A stretch of 64,000 nucleotides of DNA from Camellia lanceoleosa (GCA_025200525.1 CM045762.1:23285374-23349373); one strand, 5' to 3'. Numbered from the stretch's first letter, positions 35,528 to 48,600 are shown. The notes: a model not told the origin generated them from the letters alone. Program-made: numbers and translations.

Positions 35528-38010
35528 TTCACCAAGTTGGCTTCAGTGGCAAGGAAAAAAAGATAGTCGGAGTGATCTTGGCATTATTATTTGGACTTCT
35601 TCTGCTGGGTATCAGCATAACCTTGTATCTCCGAAAAAAGAAGAAGAATTTACAGCTGAACAGAGAAGGTATGGGAGATGAGTAATTATGTGGTAAACTT
35701 AATTTAGAAGGAAAAAAGAAAAGATAAGCACACAAATATATATATTCTGTATTATGTGTTGATGTGTTCTTCCCTGTAATGGTATATTACTTTGTTAGAT
35801 CTACTCATCTCATTTACATCCACTTCATCCCTGCATTACAGGAAATCTGATGCTCAACTCTGAAGAAGGTTACAATGACAAAAGCCAGAAGGAAGATCTG
35901 GAGTTACCATTGTTTGACTTAGCTGTGATAGCTAATTCCACAAATAACTTTTCAATTGACAATAAGCTTGGAGAGGGTGGATTTGGACCTGTTTACAAGG
36001 TAACAATGTAAAGACGCACTTGTGCAATCTATAACAACTTGATACTGAATATAGTTATTTGAAATCCTTCTATTTTGTTCTACTCAAACAAGGATCTTAA
36101 TAAAATTAGTAAGGAATTTTCTATCCGGTTCGGACCAGGTATTAATTCAAGGTTTCGAAAGTAGCTTGCTTTCTAGTGAGTTCTTTCTTTCTTTGTAGTT
36201 CTTCCAAGTTATCTTTTATTCAATCCTACACTTTATAATTATCATCTACATCCAATAATTAACTTGCCTATGATTTTATAAATTTTAACCTTAATTATTT
36301 TTCATTTCAAATTCACTCATAAATGAAGCCTAAATAAAACCTAAAATTGGTGTACTCCTTCAGAATCTATTCTACCTTATCATGCTACTGATTCTAAACG
36401 ACCTATATGTCCACAAATAAGGGAAATAGTAATCCCTCTTCTGAATATTGTAGCATAAGATAAGAAGGGTAAATAATTAATTGCTTCTCTCTCTATAAAA
36501 TAAGATAAAATACCAGTATAGTAAAAAAAAAAAAAGAAATTGAGTAGGTATTGTTCTTAATGAACTAACATCATCATTATTCAAAAGCAGGAAATTGGCT
36601 CACCAACAAGCTTATTTAGATTGCTACTCTTTCATTTTTTTCACTTTCTTGAATGACTATTCAATTATAGGTTGGGACTTCGTTTCTTGTTTCTATTTTT
36701 TTTTAATTTTTAATTTTTAATTTTTTGAGTAATGGCATAAAGGAACAAAAATTATATTGAAAAGATATACAAATGATGTGGTTGATTTGAATTTTATCAT
36801 TTCAAATCAAAATACCAATCGATGAGCATTTATTTCAAAAATGTCATTATCTAGTTAAGTATTCTATATGAAAAATATGGAAAAATGATTGTTTATTCTA
36901 GTTGAATATTCTATGTAGCAAATAATAATTTATATATTTATATGTGAAAAATTATTGAGACTGACCTTTAAAATCTTGTAGAGAAGTTCTAACTTTGTAA
37001 TTCCCCTCCACCTATCCACACTCACTCATGCAAAGTAATACATTATCTACCCTTTCCTTATCACACAACCTAGGTGTTATTTGGCATCACATAGTATATT
37101 TTTCCTTCAATTTTCTAAGTTTACAATTGGTTTTATGCATCTTTTCTCACATATGAAACTTTATAAATCTGTGTAATTATGTCTTTGAAGTATGTGTTTG
37201 GTAACATTGTTACATAAATCACTGGTCATGACTGTTCCTGTTGAACCAATGTCAGCCAGAGCGACACACAAAAATGTAAAAGATATAAATAATAAGAATG
37301 GCAATAAAAGTGGTTTCTTTTAAGTTCTAAGGGAAGAACAGTCTATAAATTGTATTGGTAATTCCCAGGGTATACTAGAAGGAGGACAAGAAATAGCTGT
37401 GAAGCGGCTCTCAAAGAATTCTAACCAAAGACTTGATGAGTTTAAGAATGAAGTCATCTGTATTGCTAAACTTCAGCACCGAAATCTCGTGAAGCTTCTA
37501 GGATGTTGCATTCAAGGAGAAGAAAAGATGTTGATCTATGAATACATGCCCAACAAAAGTCTGGACTTCTTTATTTTTGGTATGGCTTTCTTGAAACTAT
37601 AATACTTCAATTTTTGGTATAGCACATCTCTTCCACCCTCGGACCAACCAACAATCTTTCTTTCTTTCTTTTTTTCTTTTTTATACTTTTTGTTCCATAT
37701 AAACCTTTTGAATTATTTGGTAATGGAACCAAAATTATATGTGGTTGTTATTACATGTGCATTTGCATGAGCTTTGTCTTCTAGAAAAATTGGAATTTTT
37801 AAAAAATTCATGCATCTAATTAGCAAGAGCAAGGACTAAATCAAACCCAAAAAAAACAGATCGAACCCGAAGCGCATTACTAAAGTGGTCGAAGGGCTTC
37901 CACATTATTAATGGGATTGCTCGGGGACTTTTATATCTTCATCAAGATTCCAGACTGAGAATTGTTCATAGAGATCTCAAAGCTAGTAATATTTTGTTGG
38001 ATATTGACAT

Positions 38011-38282
38011 CACTACTAAAAAAAGTACTTTTTGCGACCGCTACAAGCCGTCGCAAATAATAAAAAAACAGTCGCAAAAGACTTTTTGCGACGGCCCATG
38101 CGACGGCAAATGAGGGTCGCGAATGTGGGGGTGGCAAATACTTTTTGCGACCGCAAAATAACAGTCGCAAACTATTTGCGACCGTCTAACCTACTTATAG
38201 CGACTAATATTTTGCCGTCGCAAAAGAGATTAAAAAAGGCCTACAATGTATTAGCGACCATCTTCTTACCGTCGCAAAAAAA
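38011..38282 (+). repeat. CACTA terminal/subterminal inverted repeat, left
   Basis: About 270 bp match the inverted 45390-45661 segment, with repeated GCGACGGC, GCGACCGC and GTCGCAAA words typical of CACTA subterminal transposase-binding regions. It starts in the middle of gene D exon 5. Confidence 0.85.
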
Positions 38283-38657
38283 AAAAAAAAAAAAACATAT
38301 ATATATTCAAATATTATATACAATAAACGTAAAGACATATTTGCACAAATCTCAACATTCATGCATTATTTTTCATTTCTTCCCTCAATAAAATTCTCTT
38401 TAAAAAAAAAAAAACCTATCCACAAATCATACAGATATGTCCAAAGAGGTAAACAAATATCCCTAAAAGAAGAGGCACAAACACATTATTTTCCATTTCT
38501 TCCCTCAATAAGACCATATGTAATCAAGGATTTGGGGCAGTTCACTAAACCAGAACCTGTTTAGGGGCCTCATAATTGGATATGCAGACCATTAACACAG
38601 TCAACGGCAACGACAGAGCTGTAGCAAAAATATATGTATTCCCTTGCAAAACCTGCA

Positions 38658-38745
38658 CACTACTAGAATTATGACTTTTTGCGCTTATTTTTTTGCGACG
38701 GATGATTTAGCGGTCGCAAAAAATCACTTTTTACGTTAAAAAAAA
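38658..38745 (+). repeat. Second CACTA left end
   Basis: CACTACTAG is followed by ACTTTTTGCGC and TTTGCGACGG ... GCGGTCGCAAAAAA. It is related to, but distinct from, the 38011 end. The preceding GCA matches the three bases after 45661. Confidence 0.65.
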
Positions 38746-38779
38746 AAAAATGACCCGCGTTGTTAACTAAAAACTATCT

Positions 38780-38814
38780 TCCCTTTTCCCTAATTTTTTC
38801 CCAAATCTCTGTAT

Positions 38815-38852
<38 letters not shown>

Positions 38853-39205
38853 GAATCTGACTGGCCACAGTCGAAGCTCTTCATATGCATCGCCATTGGC
38901 ACACTCTTCGGAGCTTCCAAAGCAATTTAATCAACCACAACACATTGTAGCGATCTTCTTCTTCTTCTTCATCTCTCTCTCTCTCTCTTTCTCTCGCTTC
39001 AATCGCCGGAGCTTCCATGGCGCTTATTCCGCTGCCGGATCGTCTTCGTTGCCTTCAAATCCGCCGAAATTTCTGCTCATTCTAGCAATTTGAAACTCTC
39101 TAATTTCTGACATTGCTCTCCGATTTCAAGCCGAGTCGGATCTATTTAGCTCCGACATAGCCTTAACTCGCATTGCGGATCCCGAAGCTCCTTTGCTTCG
39201 TCTGG
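38780..39205 (+). other. Leader- or first-exon-like sequence inside the CACTA element
   Basis: A CT-rich tract (38818-38848), a second CT-rich tract (about 38955-39000) and a GC-richer segment rich in CCG and TCG words end at a possible donor, CTG followed by GTAATC, near 39203. This resembles the 5' leader and first exon of a plant gene rather than transposon DNA. An open stretch ending in PEAPLLRL precedes the donor, but I do not recognise the protein. Confidence 0.35.
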
Positions 39206-41855
39206 TAATCATCACTCTATGTTCTGTTTAATGATATCACTGAATGAATTGAATCGAATCAGTTAATTGCATAGTCACTCATAATTTCTTAGGTTTAATA
39301 TAATCTATCACCTCTGCTTCTCTCTCTATCTGACGTCTTTGGATGGACACTGCTAATAGTTAATTGCATGGACACTGCTAATAGTTACATTCAGCGTATA
39401 TCAATTCAATTGTGTATAAAAATAGTTCACTAGCAGCAGAGCATGATTATTTTGCAGAGCACAGATTAGATCAATTGTGTATTAGTTTTTTTAAGTATTT
39501 TAGTATATGATGTTTTGGCTTATCACCATTATTGTTTGATGACTGTAACTATCTGATATTTGTCGGTTGTTTAAGTTTCATTGTTACTCTTATTCTGAAC
39601 TAGGTTTTTTTTATTAGGTTTATCAGCGTGACCTTGGTAAATTACTTTTCAAAATACATTGACGGTATCATTTTTTCTGGTTCCTAGGCTTTTGATTTGC
39701 GTGGAGATTCATAAGCGAGGATTTGCACTGACAAGCTATGGGTGGTGCAAAGGTGATCTCTTCGATTTTTGCCAACTTTGTCCTACTTTTATGTCTTTAC
39801 TCCTTGTATGTAGTGAAAGCTGTAAATAAAGGTGTTGCTGTTTTATTTTCCCAACTTACGGCGGAATGCTAATTTTTGTGTTGCATAACATTGTTCTAAA
39901 CTAATATCTTTAGCACTTCTTCTGGCCCAAAGAGAGAGGCCTGTTTGTTAGTTATCAGGCTTAAAGCACCTCTCCCTATGCTTCCCAATAATTTTTTCCT
40001 GTGCTTAGAGTTGTTACATCTCTGTCTTCCAACGTTTGAGTGCCCTCTGTTGGATTGGCAAATTCTATTCCTAAATGCTGTACAAGTGTATTCAACTCAT
40101 TACTTCAGATGTTGCATTGCTGCTTTTAAAAGACTGGTCTTTCTCCACTTGATATGAAATTTCTGAGTTTTCATAAAATACATCCATGTTTGTATGGTTG
40201 TGCGCATTTGAAGTAATAATTGGGAAATTTTTGTATGGGGATTTGGTGTAGTTAGTCATACCTTTACAGGAAACTCATCTATAAGCCTGTAAGACCATCT
40301 CTAACGGTGAACCAAACTTGGCATCAGATTTAAATTTTGGTGAAAAAGTCACTTTTTTGTGCTCCAACGATTTCACCAAATTGATATCAAAATGAGAATT
40401 CAACAAAAAAATCATCAAATTGAGAACAAGCTACAGATTTGACCAAATTACTGTGCGTGACCATTGGAGGAGGTAAACCGGTTAACCAGCTGGTTGCCCG
40501 GCCGGTGAACCAACCGGTCGACCGGTTTCCTTTCAAATAGGTAGGTTCAAACCGATCAAAAAAGGTTCAAACAGGTTTAAAAAAAAAAAAAGAATAATGA
40601 TCTCAAGTATGACGTCTTTGGATGGATAATCCTTGCCGTTGGCATTGTTGCATGGGTAGGGTTCGCAAAATCTCAAGTTCCACCCCCAACTCCTAGATAA
40701 GTCAAGCTTTTAGGTATTTATGGGAATACGTCAGAGTTGAAAATGTTATTTATTTTTCTTTACCAGGATGTGAATTTATTGCAGATCAGCCTCTAGTAGA
40801 TTCAATTCCTTTTATTTTTTGTTTATTTCTCCCATAGTATTGAGTACTTGTATTTGAGGCCCCTAATCTAATGAAGGGGCCTGGCTGGCAAACTATGAAA
40901 CTGTAGCTGGTGTTCCTGCGGTGCATTGTTTATTTTTTTTGAGAACAGTGGTGCATTATTTATGGTGCACAGCTTTAGATATTAATATTCACTATAAAGG
41001 GTGATATAGTAAAGTTGATTATATTAAACAGCGTGACTATAAATTATATTAAACAGCTTTAGTAAAGTTGGCATGGTGGCTTGCTTCATTTGAAGCTGTA
41101 TCCTAACCCTTTTAATGTATCATCTTAAACAGCGTGACTATAAATTATGATTTTTTAAACTCTTTCCATCCATCAATCATGGGATTTGTCTCATGTTTGG
41201 ACATGGGACATGGGTCCAGGGCAATATTTTGGAAGGATTATTAATGCAGTTGTCACCCCTTTGTTGGCAGTTTCTTGACCTTTGTGGCATGGTGTCCAAC
41301 TGCACATGACAGTGAATAAATAATTTTCTGTATCAATGGGAAACTTGGCAATATCTTTCACTGGAACTGCCAGGATAGGAGTGATGAATTTGTTTGGGAC
41401 ATTGGATGGTCTCCATCAGCCCATCATTTCTTCGGTTGCTTTTAGGTCTTCCTCTGCAAATGATTTATTGGCATGCTTCATAGTCTTGTTTTTTCTGGAC
41501 AATTTGTAACGAAGAGACTATTTTTAAAGGATGCAAAACTTGTTCGACATGCAGGAGGGTCTTTGCGTCATATTTTATTACTCTTTGTTTAATGCACAGT
41601 ATAGTTAAGGCTTTTAGGGATACTGCTATATTTGTTCGTACAGTTTTCTGATAATATGCACCCCCATTTGGAAACGGTGGCCTCCCTAACTGCAGTATCA
41701 CATTTACAAATTTTACCCAAGCACAGCATGCTATAATCTGCTTGCACAATTTAATTATGCCATTTATGTTTGCATATATGCTTCGTAATATTGATAAGTT
41801 ACTATCCCAATTTACTTATTGTCTGGTTTCTATCTTCTTTTATATGACATTGCAG
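39206..41855. other. Interior of CACTA, non-coding
   Basis: Mixed intron-like sequence. A short exon-like piece with ATGGGTGGTGCAAAG precedes GTGATC at about 39738. A CCGGTTGACCGG-like palindromic patch lies near 40480-40530. No recognised protein. Confidence 0.4.
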
Positions 41856-42734
41856 GTGATGTGAATGCTCTAGGATGGTGGGATTTATTTGTTAATTTTG
41901 GGTACTGTTACACATGCTTTTACTACCATTTTTACCTTCATATTTGGCTTTTGTCCCCCCATCCTTTCACAGTATTGCAGAGTGTTTTGCGTTTCTTGTC
42001 TATACAAAGTGGTCTAATCCAGTGATACATAGAAATTCTCGTACTCAGGAAGCCAGCTCATCTTCTTCAGCTATAAGATACCTTGACTGGAACAGTGGTT
42101 TAGTAATTGCATCAGAGGATCAGTCCCAGGATAGAATGTGTGGTCTGCAGGATATTGGAGGGCATATTATGAAAGTTCCGATAATTGGTTTCCAAGTCCT
42201 CCTTTGTATGCGCTTAGAGGTATGAGTCGTGACTCATTTTTGTGTTTATTACGTTTTTTGGATTGATGAAAATTTTTAACCCATTGGAATGTCTTATGAA
42301 CAAATCTGTCGCTGATCTAATATTTCGGGGACACTACGCATTTGGAGATATCCCACTTCAGCTTATTTTCTCCTCTTTTTCTATTGCAAGGTGTTGGCGT
42401 CTGCTTGTGCCGTGTCTAGATTGGTGGAAAAATCATTCTTTTTCTCGTAGTGGTGCTACCACGGGACAATATTTTGCGTTTTCTTCAATAGTACATGAGT
42501 GCTTTGGGTACTTGCACCGCGGCTCCAGGTAATGCTCAACACATTTCATCGCAAAGAAAATGTAGAATAGGCAGGTTGTTCACTTACTAAGTCATATCTA
42601 AGAAAAGTACTACTGGTATTAAGTAATTCTCACTGCTCTTCGACTATCTGTACAAACAGGTTTCTTGGTTGGTGGTCAATTGACGAAGGGAGTCGAGAAG
42701 AACAGGCTCAACTATTTCAAGCTGGGGCCTCTGG
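41856..42734 (+). pseudogene. Captured fragment of a TMEM185/Fragile-X-F-associated membrane RING protein gene
   Basis: Four exon pieces with normal splice borders lie at 41856-41901 (GDVNALGWWDLFVNFG), 41973-42219 (IAECFAFLVYTKWSNPVIHR, YLDWNSGLV, MCGLQDIGGHIMKVP), about 42329-42528 (FGDIPLQLIFS, GATTGQYFAFSS, CFGYLHRGSR) and 42660-42734 (FLGWWSIDEGSREEQAQLF). This is the middle-to-late part of the plant Transmembrane Fragile-X-F-associated protein family (Arabidopsis At1g68820-like). The N-terminal TM helices and the C-terminal RING are absent. Exon 3 has frameshifts. Introns are retained, so capture was at DNA level. It is flanked on both sides by CACTA sequence. Confidence 0.8.
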
Positions 42735-44433
42735 GTAAGTATTTTATGTAAAATTTACTGGAAGTGCACAGATTGCACATCTTTCATTTGTCCATTTGTG
42801 ATCTTATATGATTGTGGCTGGCTGGTCATTTTTAGTTGAGGAAAAATGAGAAGAACTTTTGAAAACAAAAAAAAACAAAATTTTGAAGTGAATTTGTAAG
42901 TGAATGGCCAAGGAATCTAAAAATGTTTTAATTATTTGCTTAAAATATGAAGAGATTGTGAAACCATACATGCTTATTGAAAGTTGAAACTTGAAAATTA
43001 ATGAAAGGGGTTAATTTAACTCAACAAAACCCTAGCCAGCTATTTGGGGCCAGGTATTTGAATGTTTGCAAGGAAAACAAGCTATAAAAGGCGGAGAGAT
43101 AAGAACTAGTGAAGGTTTGGCAGAATATATGAGGATCTATTTAAGTTGTTAACACCTCTTATGAACATAATCTGTCCGCCAAATGAAATTGTGACCAATT
43201 TTGTCTAATGGCAGTTGTGCTGCCACATGGAGAATATGAGTAGCGTATGGACTGCATGGTCATATATGCTAATCACATATCCCAGTTTGTGTGGTCTAAT
43301 TGTGTTAATTTGCAATTGCACGAGTCTTTGTTTAGGTGGAGCTTACATATGCTAATCATGCATACAAAAACCAAAGAAAAAACCCTTCCCAGCCCCAGGT
43401 TACATGCTGGAGCTGATAGTGATATTGATTCATGCTTCTCATGCATTATAGCATAGGTTCTATGCTACAATGTATGGGCACACATTATTTGATCTGAGCC
43501 TACTGTTGGGCAACTCAAGCTTGTGGTTTACCTGCAACTAGTCCTGTTCAACCTTCACCCATGTTGGTTTGGTTAGAGAGTTAGACCTTCCCCTAAATTG
43601 AGTTTGTTCATCAGCAGTATACGTTTGTTTTCCTGATGGAGATTAGCTATTATGAAGTTATCCAAATATTCTAGTTTCTTTGCCATATCTTGCTGTCCTC
43701 ATATACTTTTTAATATCCTAGTATTAAAAAATTGCGCACTGTGGATGGCTGTTAGTATCCTAGTATTCAGTTTTCATTATTCACTTTTAATGACTTGCAG
43801 TTATCATGTAGGCATTATGCATCCCTGGCTCATCGATTTTAAGGCAAGTGAACGGGGTTCCAGCAGTCGCAGACATGATTATTTCAGTTAAGTAATAGTT
43901 CCAAAGTTTATATTAACAATTTAACATTTGACACATTCTGGGTTAGTCTTTGTTGGGATTGTGGATACAACATTACAAATCATGGCATATGGCACAAGAA
44001 ACCAAACCTGTAATGGCACATGCCATGATTTGACCATAGAATCACTTTGGTTTGAGATCAAAGATATGTTTGACTAACATTTGATGTGTGAAGTGGTTCG
44101 AGTGTCCAATTTGACTGACAAGAAAGATCGTGTTCCATGGATATTAAAGGTTACTTTTACCTCACTAATGTTGTGGATGAAACTTGTCCATGCATTTTCT
44201 TGTAAATTAAATTGCAATCACAAATATATTAATACAAAATCAAATCATATTGTAGGGCATGTCTTTGTCCAGGGTTGTTCAATAGGATGTTTATGGAGTA
44301 GCTTCTCCTTTTGGACATTAGAAAGGGGTGGAGTAGCTTCTCCTTTTTCTAGTTGTTGTGCTTTCTTTGGCGGTTATGTGTTAACCATGACTGATTTAAA
44401 GAAATTATTCACCTATTTCTTCTTCTTCTGCAG
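42735..44433. other. Interior of CACTA between the two captured fragments
   Basis: No recognised coding sequence. Two short exon-like pieces (about 43800-43889 with HPWLIDFKASERG, and 44080-44150) could be further captured fragments, but I cannot assign them. Confidence 0.4.
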
Positions 44434-45188
44434 CTTGAAGATGGTGACATCATTTTCTTTCAGAAATCTTCTCAAGTTGATAGTTGATAGGTAATGGAGG
44501 ACAATCCATTCAATGGGTGTTTGAAGATGATCTGATCAGATATTTCTTTTTTTGACATGGCATTCTAATTCCAGCTTGCTTCCTTAGTGTTAGTTTTTTA
44601 CATGATGATGATGATTCATAGGTTGTTCGCTTCCGTTCTTTGGGGAAACCTAAGGAGGATGAGTTCTGTCTTGAGTTGTAAGTTCTTCATAATCCTAAAT
44701 TCTTACTGATGATAAATGCATTTAATTAAAATTTTGGTTTCTGATTTGTTATGTATTTTTTTCTGTATGGATTTACTTATCAGAGAAATGAATTTTGTTA
44801 CCCTTGTAAATTTTTAGGTCAAAGCTTCACAATTATGATGATGTTGTCGAAAGAGTAGCTCGCCATCTTGGCTTGGATGATCCATCTAAAATAAGGCTTA
44901 CATCTCATAACTGCCACTCCCAGCAACCTAAACCCTAGCCAATTAAGTATCGAGGAGTGGAACATCTATCAGACATGCTGGTCCACTACAATCAGGTTGT
45001 TCAACATATTGGTGTCACCCTGATCTACGCCTAAGACTTTTTGTTTTACTTCTTCCAATTAAAATAACCAGAGTGTTTTGATGGCTGATTTTCCCCCTTT
45101 CTGGACAAACTTTTGATATTCTTTGCTATGAGGTATTGGATATCCCTCTACCAGAACTGCAAAGGCCTGAAAACTCTAAAAGTTCTGG
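44434..45188 (+). pseudogene. Captured fragment of a UBP12/UBP13-type deubiquitinase gene
   Basis: Exon pieces lie at 44434-44492 (LEDGDIIFFQKS), 44622-44677 (VVRFRSLGKPKEDEFCLEL), 44818-44995 (SKLHNYDDVVERVARHLGL, DDPSKIRLTSHNC, IKYRGVEHLSDMLVHYNQ) and about 45109-45188 (DILCYEVLDIPLPELQ). They match the C-terminal USP7-like (ICP0-binding/HUBL) region of plant UBP12/13, not the MATH or protease domains. There is an in-frame TAG after QQPKP, a stop early in the first piece, and a frameshift after LPELQ. Introns are retained. It is in the same orientation as the other captured fragment and ends about 200 bp inside the right CACTA subterminal repeat. Confidence 0.8.
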
Positions 45189-45389
45189 ATTGTATTTTTT
45201 TTCTTAAAAGAACTTTTTTCAAATTTTTAGTTGTAATAACTTTTACATATGGCTCAAATTTTGAGACTCAAATAGAATGTTCAATCAAACTATAATGCTA
45301 TACTGTTTGAATTCTTGTCATTGTTATTCCTAGAGTGCTTAACGCTACACTTTTATTTATTTATTTATTTGTTTTTATTTTTATTTTTA

Positions 45390-45661
45390 TTTTTTGCGAC
45401 GGTAACAAGATGGTCGCCAAAGATCATATTAGTGTTTTTCTTTGTTTTTTGCGACGGCAAAATAACGGTCGCTATAAGTAGTTTAGGTGGTCGCAAATAA
45501 TTTGCGACCGTTGCTTTGCCGTCGCAAAAAGTATTTGCCACCCCCATATTCGCGACCCCCATTTGCCGTCGCATGGGCTGTCGCAAAAAGTCTTTTGCGA
45601 CTGGTTTTTTATTATTTGCGACGGTTTATAGCGGTCGCAAAAAGTGTTTTTTTTAGTAGTG
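45390..45661 (-). repeat. CACTA terminal/subterminal inverted repeat, right
   Basis: Inverted match to 38011-38282, ending TTTTAGTAGTG at 45661 and followed by GCAAGGG. The flank is not the missing half of gene D exon 5. Confidence 0.85.
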
Positions 45662-48600
45662 GCAAGGGTAGGCTCAAAAAAACTGGCTCCGTAGTGGACA
45701 CCATAACAAACAGAATATTTATAGATTGCTATCAAGGCATTCAGCACCTGAGACCAGCTGCAATCTGCCCAGAAAAATAGTCTCTGCAGCCATTCTCCAT
45801 GTCAATGATCAATGTACGGACAAAAGAAAATAATTTAAATGCAGCAGAGTAAGCTTATTTACTTGCAAAAATTGTAAGGATGCAAGAAACCCAGCCTATG
45901 TATAGGATGCAAGAAATTAACGAAAACATAATGAACGGGCTAACTTCACTCAACCCACACTCGAACAATAATTTACAACACACAATATTAGAACTAATAT
46001 CCTATTGGCTAATCTGCAGGGACTAAATTGTGCTTAGTTATGAGGCATAGGAGGGTTTGGTTATGAGGCATAGAACTAATATATCCAGGCTGCTGCTCAG
46101 GTCAGCATGTAATTTGAAGCCAGCTTTCCTGTAGCAACTATATTTGTACTGGAATGAATTCGGATTGGGCATTTCTTTCTATTGATTATTTTTACCACTT
46201 TTTTCCATTTTTGTGCTAAAGAGTAAGGTTTTTGGAATAGGGTTTGGCAGTTGAATTGGATACTGATGAAATTGTTTGTAAAGGAATATATAACCAATGA
46301 AATCATTCAATTGCGATCAAAGCATGTGTTTGTTTGTTTGTTTTTTTGTAGGAGTCTTTTGCCTGAACGAAAGAAAATCAAAATTCTTCAAATGAGATTT
46401 AGGTATGGATGAAACAGAAAAGAAAAGAAAATAAAAGAAAAATAGAAGAGTAAGGATTTTATTACCTTCATGTCCAAAAAACAACATTGGTATGAAAATA
46501 GCTTCAATATTCTGAAAAAGGACAACCAAAATTTGAAATTTAAGCAAACTGGCAGCGGAAGCATCCCTGAACATAGATCCTATCAACTTTTTGGTTGGAA
46601 GAAAAACTATCAAGCTCTTCTAATGCAATCTTCTGAGCCGAAGTCAATGTGAATGTGTAGGAACAAAAACTGTATATATTTTTTATAAGCATATGTTTAT
46701 TTATGCAAACTCAAATAAACACAATAAACTCCCGAACAGATACTAGTAAAGATTCCACAAAAATCTCACCTCATGCCCTCTCTTGATATTAGAAAGAAAA
46801 TTAACTCCATGATAAAAATATAAAGTTGAGGTTGCAAAATCTCATTCTCTTTGGTTAAATAAGAAGCACAACCAATTTTTGTAGAATCACTCACATGATT
46901 ACATTCGATGCTTGAATTTACTCTTCAAGGAGTAATAAATTGCAGTGAAATGAGTCATTGAAACTTACTGTTCCCAAGATATCACTCACGTCAACAGCAG
47001 CAAATTCACACGAGAGTGCAGGGAAGCTACCCCCAAAAAAAAAAAAAAACAAACAAAATGTTAGTTCAACAGACCAATCAAAAGTAGAATTAACATTGCA
47101 GAATGAAAGTGGAGAAATTGACTGAATACGAGAAACACAACCTATCTGCCCTAAATACCATTGGTCACTTTCACTATGCAGTCTACTATTACATGGTAAA
47201 CTTATCAGAACAAGTCACTTACATAGGGTAAATGACGGGAAATTCAAATTACAAATGAAAGAGAAATTTTAAAAAGATAAAATGAAAGCATGGATGTCAT
47301 TTACCATTATGAACTACGCTTTCACATGCTTAATGCAATAACTTACAGATTATGGCATATATCCTAAATGAGAGTATCTATTCTCAAGACATAAAAGAGC
47401 AGAAGACATAAATTCCTTTTATAAAAGAGCAGAAGACATAAATTCCTTTTCTAAACCTATTGCTGACTCCTCCCTTCATTTGGCCTACCCATACAAGTGG
47501 CATCTCAGCTACAAGGTGGGTTGCTGGCCCCATAAACCAACAGAAGACAATAAATGTATGCATTAAACTACCTATCACCAATATTTGTAAGTTACAACAC
47601 AACAACATAAGGTATTTGCAACTTTTTGAAATCTATAGAAGTAACAAACACCAGAGAGAAAGGCTAAAGCCATAAAAACTAAAGCCAAGAAGAGAACAAA
47701 ATGAAACAAACAAACAGACTACCATAAACAGCATCCAAATCAAGCGAAAAAAAAAAGAAAAAAAAAAAGGCAGTTTGGTGAATAGAAGATGCTCATACAT
47801 ACCACTTAAATTGTAGGGACACATACTTACAATGTGACTGGATATGATTCAGCTTATACATTGGTTTGGTAGTTTTATACCCACTAAGAAAATAGCATGG
47901 CGTGAAGCCATCAGCATAAAAGACATAGAACAGCATACTGTCTTCCATTTTATAACACAATTTTCTCTCAAAACCATTAGAAAGATTACAAACTCATATA
48001 TTATTATGTTTTAAAAAAAATTGTCACAACAAAGCTTGAAGCCAGAGGATTTTCGGAATGAATATATGGTCAATCATTTTTTTTAATCAGCATATAAGGG
48101 GGAACTATTCCATTCACATAAAAATTATTTTTTGAAGTCAGCTTTACACTTCACTACGCCCATTTTTCTGGAATTTTAATTTTAGACACATGCTTTTCTT
48201 AGGAACTAAGTTAGATATAGAGGCAAATTTCAAAGTATAAAGTTCACATCAAACAAAATGTTATAATACAAATCACTTTTCTTCATGGAAATACTTCTAT
48301 GCATCTCAATGAAACCATTAAACACTATAAACTACATTCATATGGTTTCAAAAAACAACAAAATTATCGAATTGTATACCTAGTTGGCAAAATTATCAGA
48401 TGAAAAAGAAATTCAAGCTTAATTATGAATCTTTCAACGAAAGTTTCATTCTGTAATGGTTATAATCAGTCAATATGTATAGAAACTGTAGATTCCGCAA
48501 GCTCCACACACACAAAAAAAGTGTATAATGTCACTATGTAACTCGAGTGCTTATTTGGACTGTTTGTGGCAGTAGAAAATAGTATCCTGTGTCAAAGAAT

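Larger units (their letters stand above)
32953..38010 (+). pseudogene. S-domain receptor kinase gene D, multiply broken
   Basis: The first SRLK ATG is out of frame by a 1-bp deletion, but the internal start [14 protein letters not shown] at 32953 gives a signal peptide. B-lectin residues run to LIDSSGV. About 450 bp that encode the rest of the lectin domain and most of the S-locus region in gene C are then missing. They are replaced by a 62-bp tandem repeat (33219-33445) that breaks the frame. The frame resumes with [15 protein letters not shown] and continues through PAN to SSELG (exon 1 ends 33939). Exons 2 (35528-35668, TM), 3 (35842-35999) and 4 (37369-37579) are intact, with IAVKRLS preserved. 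Exon 5 breaks off at LLDIDI (38010) where a CACTA end begins. The remaining kinase exons are not found downstream. Confidence 0.9.
38011..45661. mobile_element. CACTA (En/Spm-like) transposon complex with captured host gene fragments
   Basis: The left end CACTACTAAAAAAAG sits in gene D exon 5, and the right end is its inverse, TTTTTTTAGTAGTG. The two terminal 270-bp regions are near-identical inverted copies rich in TTTGCGAC and GTCGCAAA. A second, different left end (CACTACTAGAATTATG) begins at 38658. It is preceded by GCA, which matches GCA after 45661, the expected 3-bp CACTA duplication, so the inserted unit may be 38658-45661 nested beside an older end at 38011. No CACTA transposase is recognisable. 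The interior holds two host gene fragments and a leader-like segment, which makes it a non-autonomous, Pack-type element. Confidence 0.8.

Noticed and set aside
38032..38391. 119-codon ORF in the CACTA left end, mirrored by ORFs at 45487-45780
   Set aside because: The frames run through subterminal repeats and poly-A. The resemblance between them reflects the inverted repeat.
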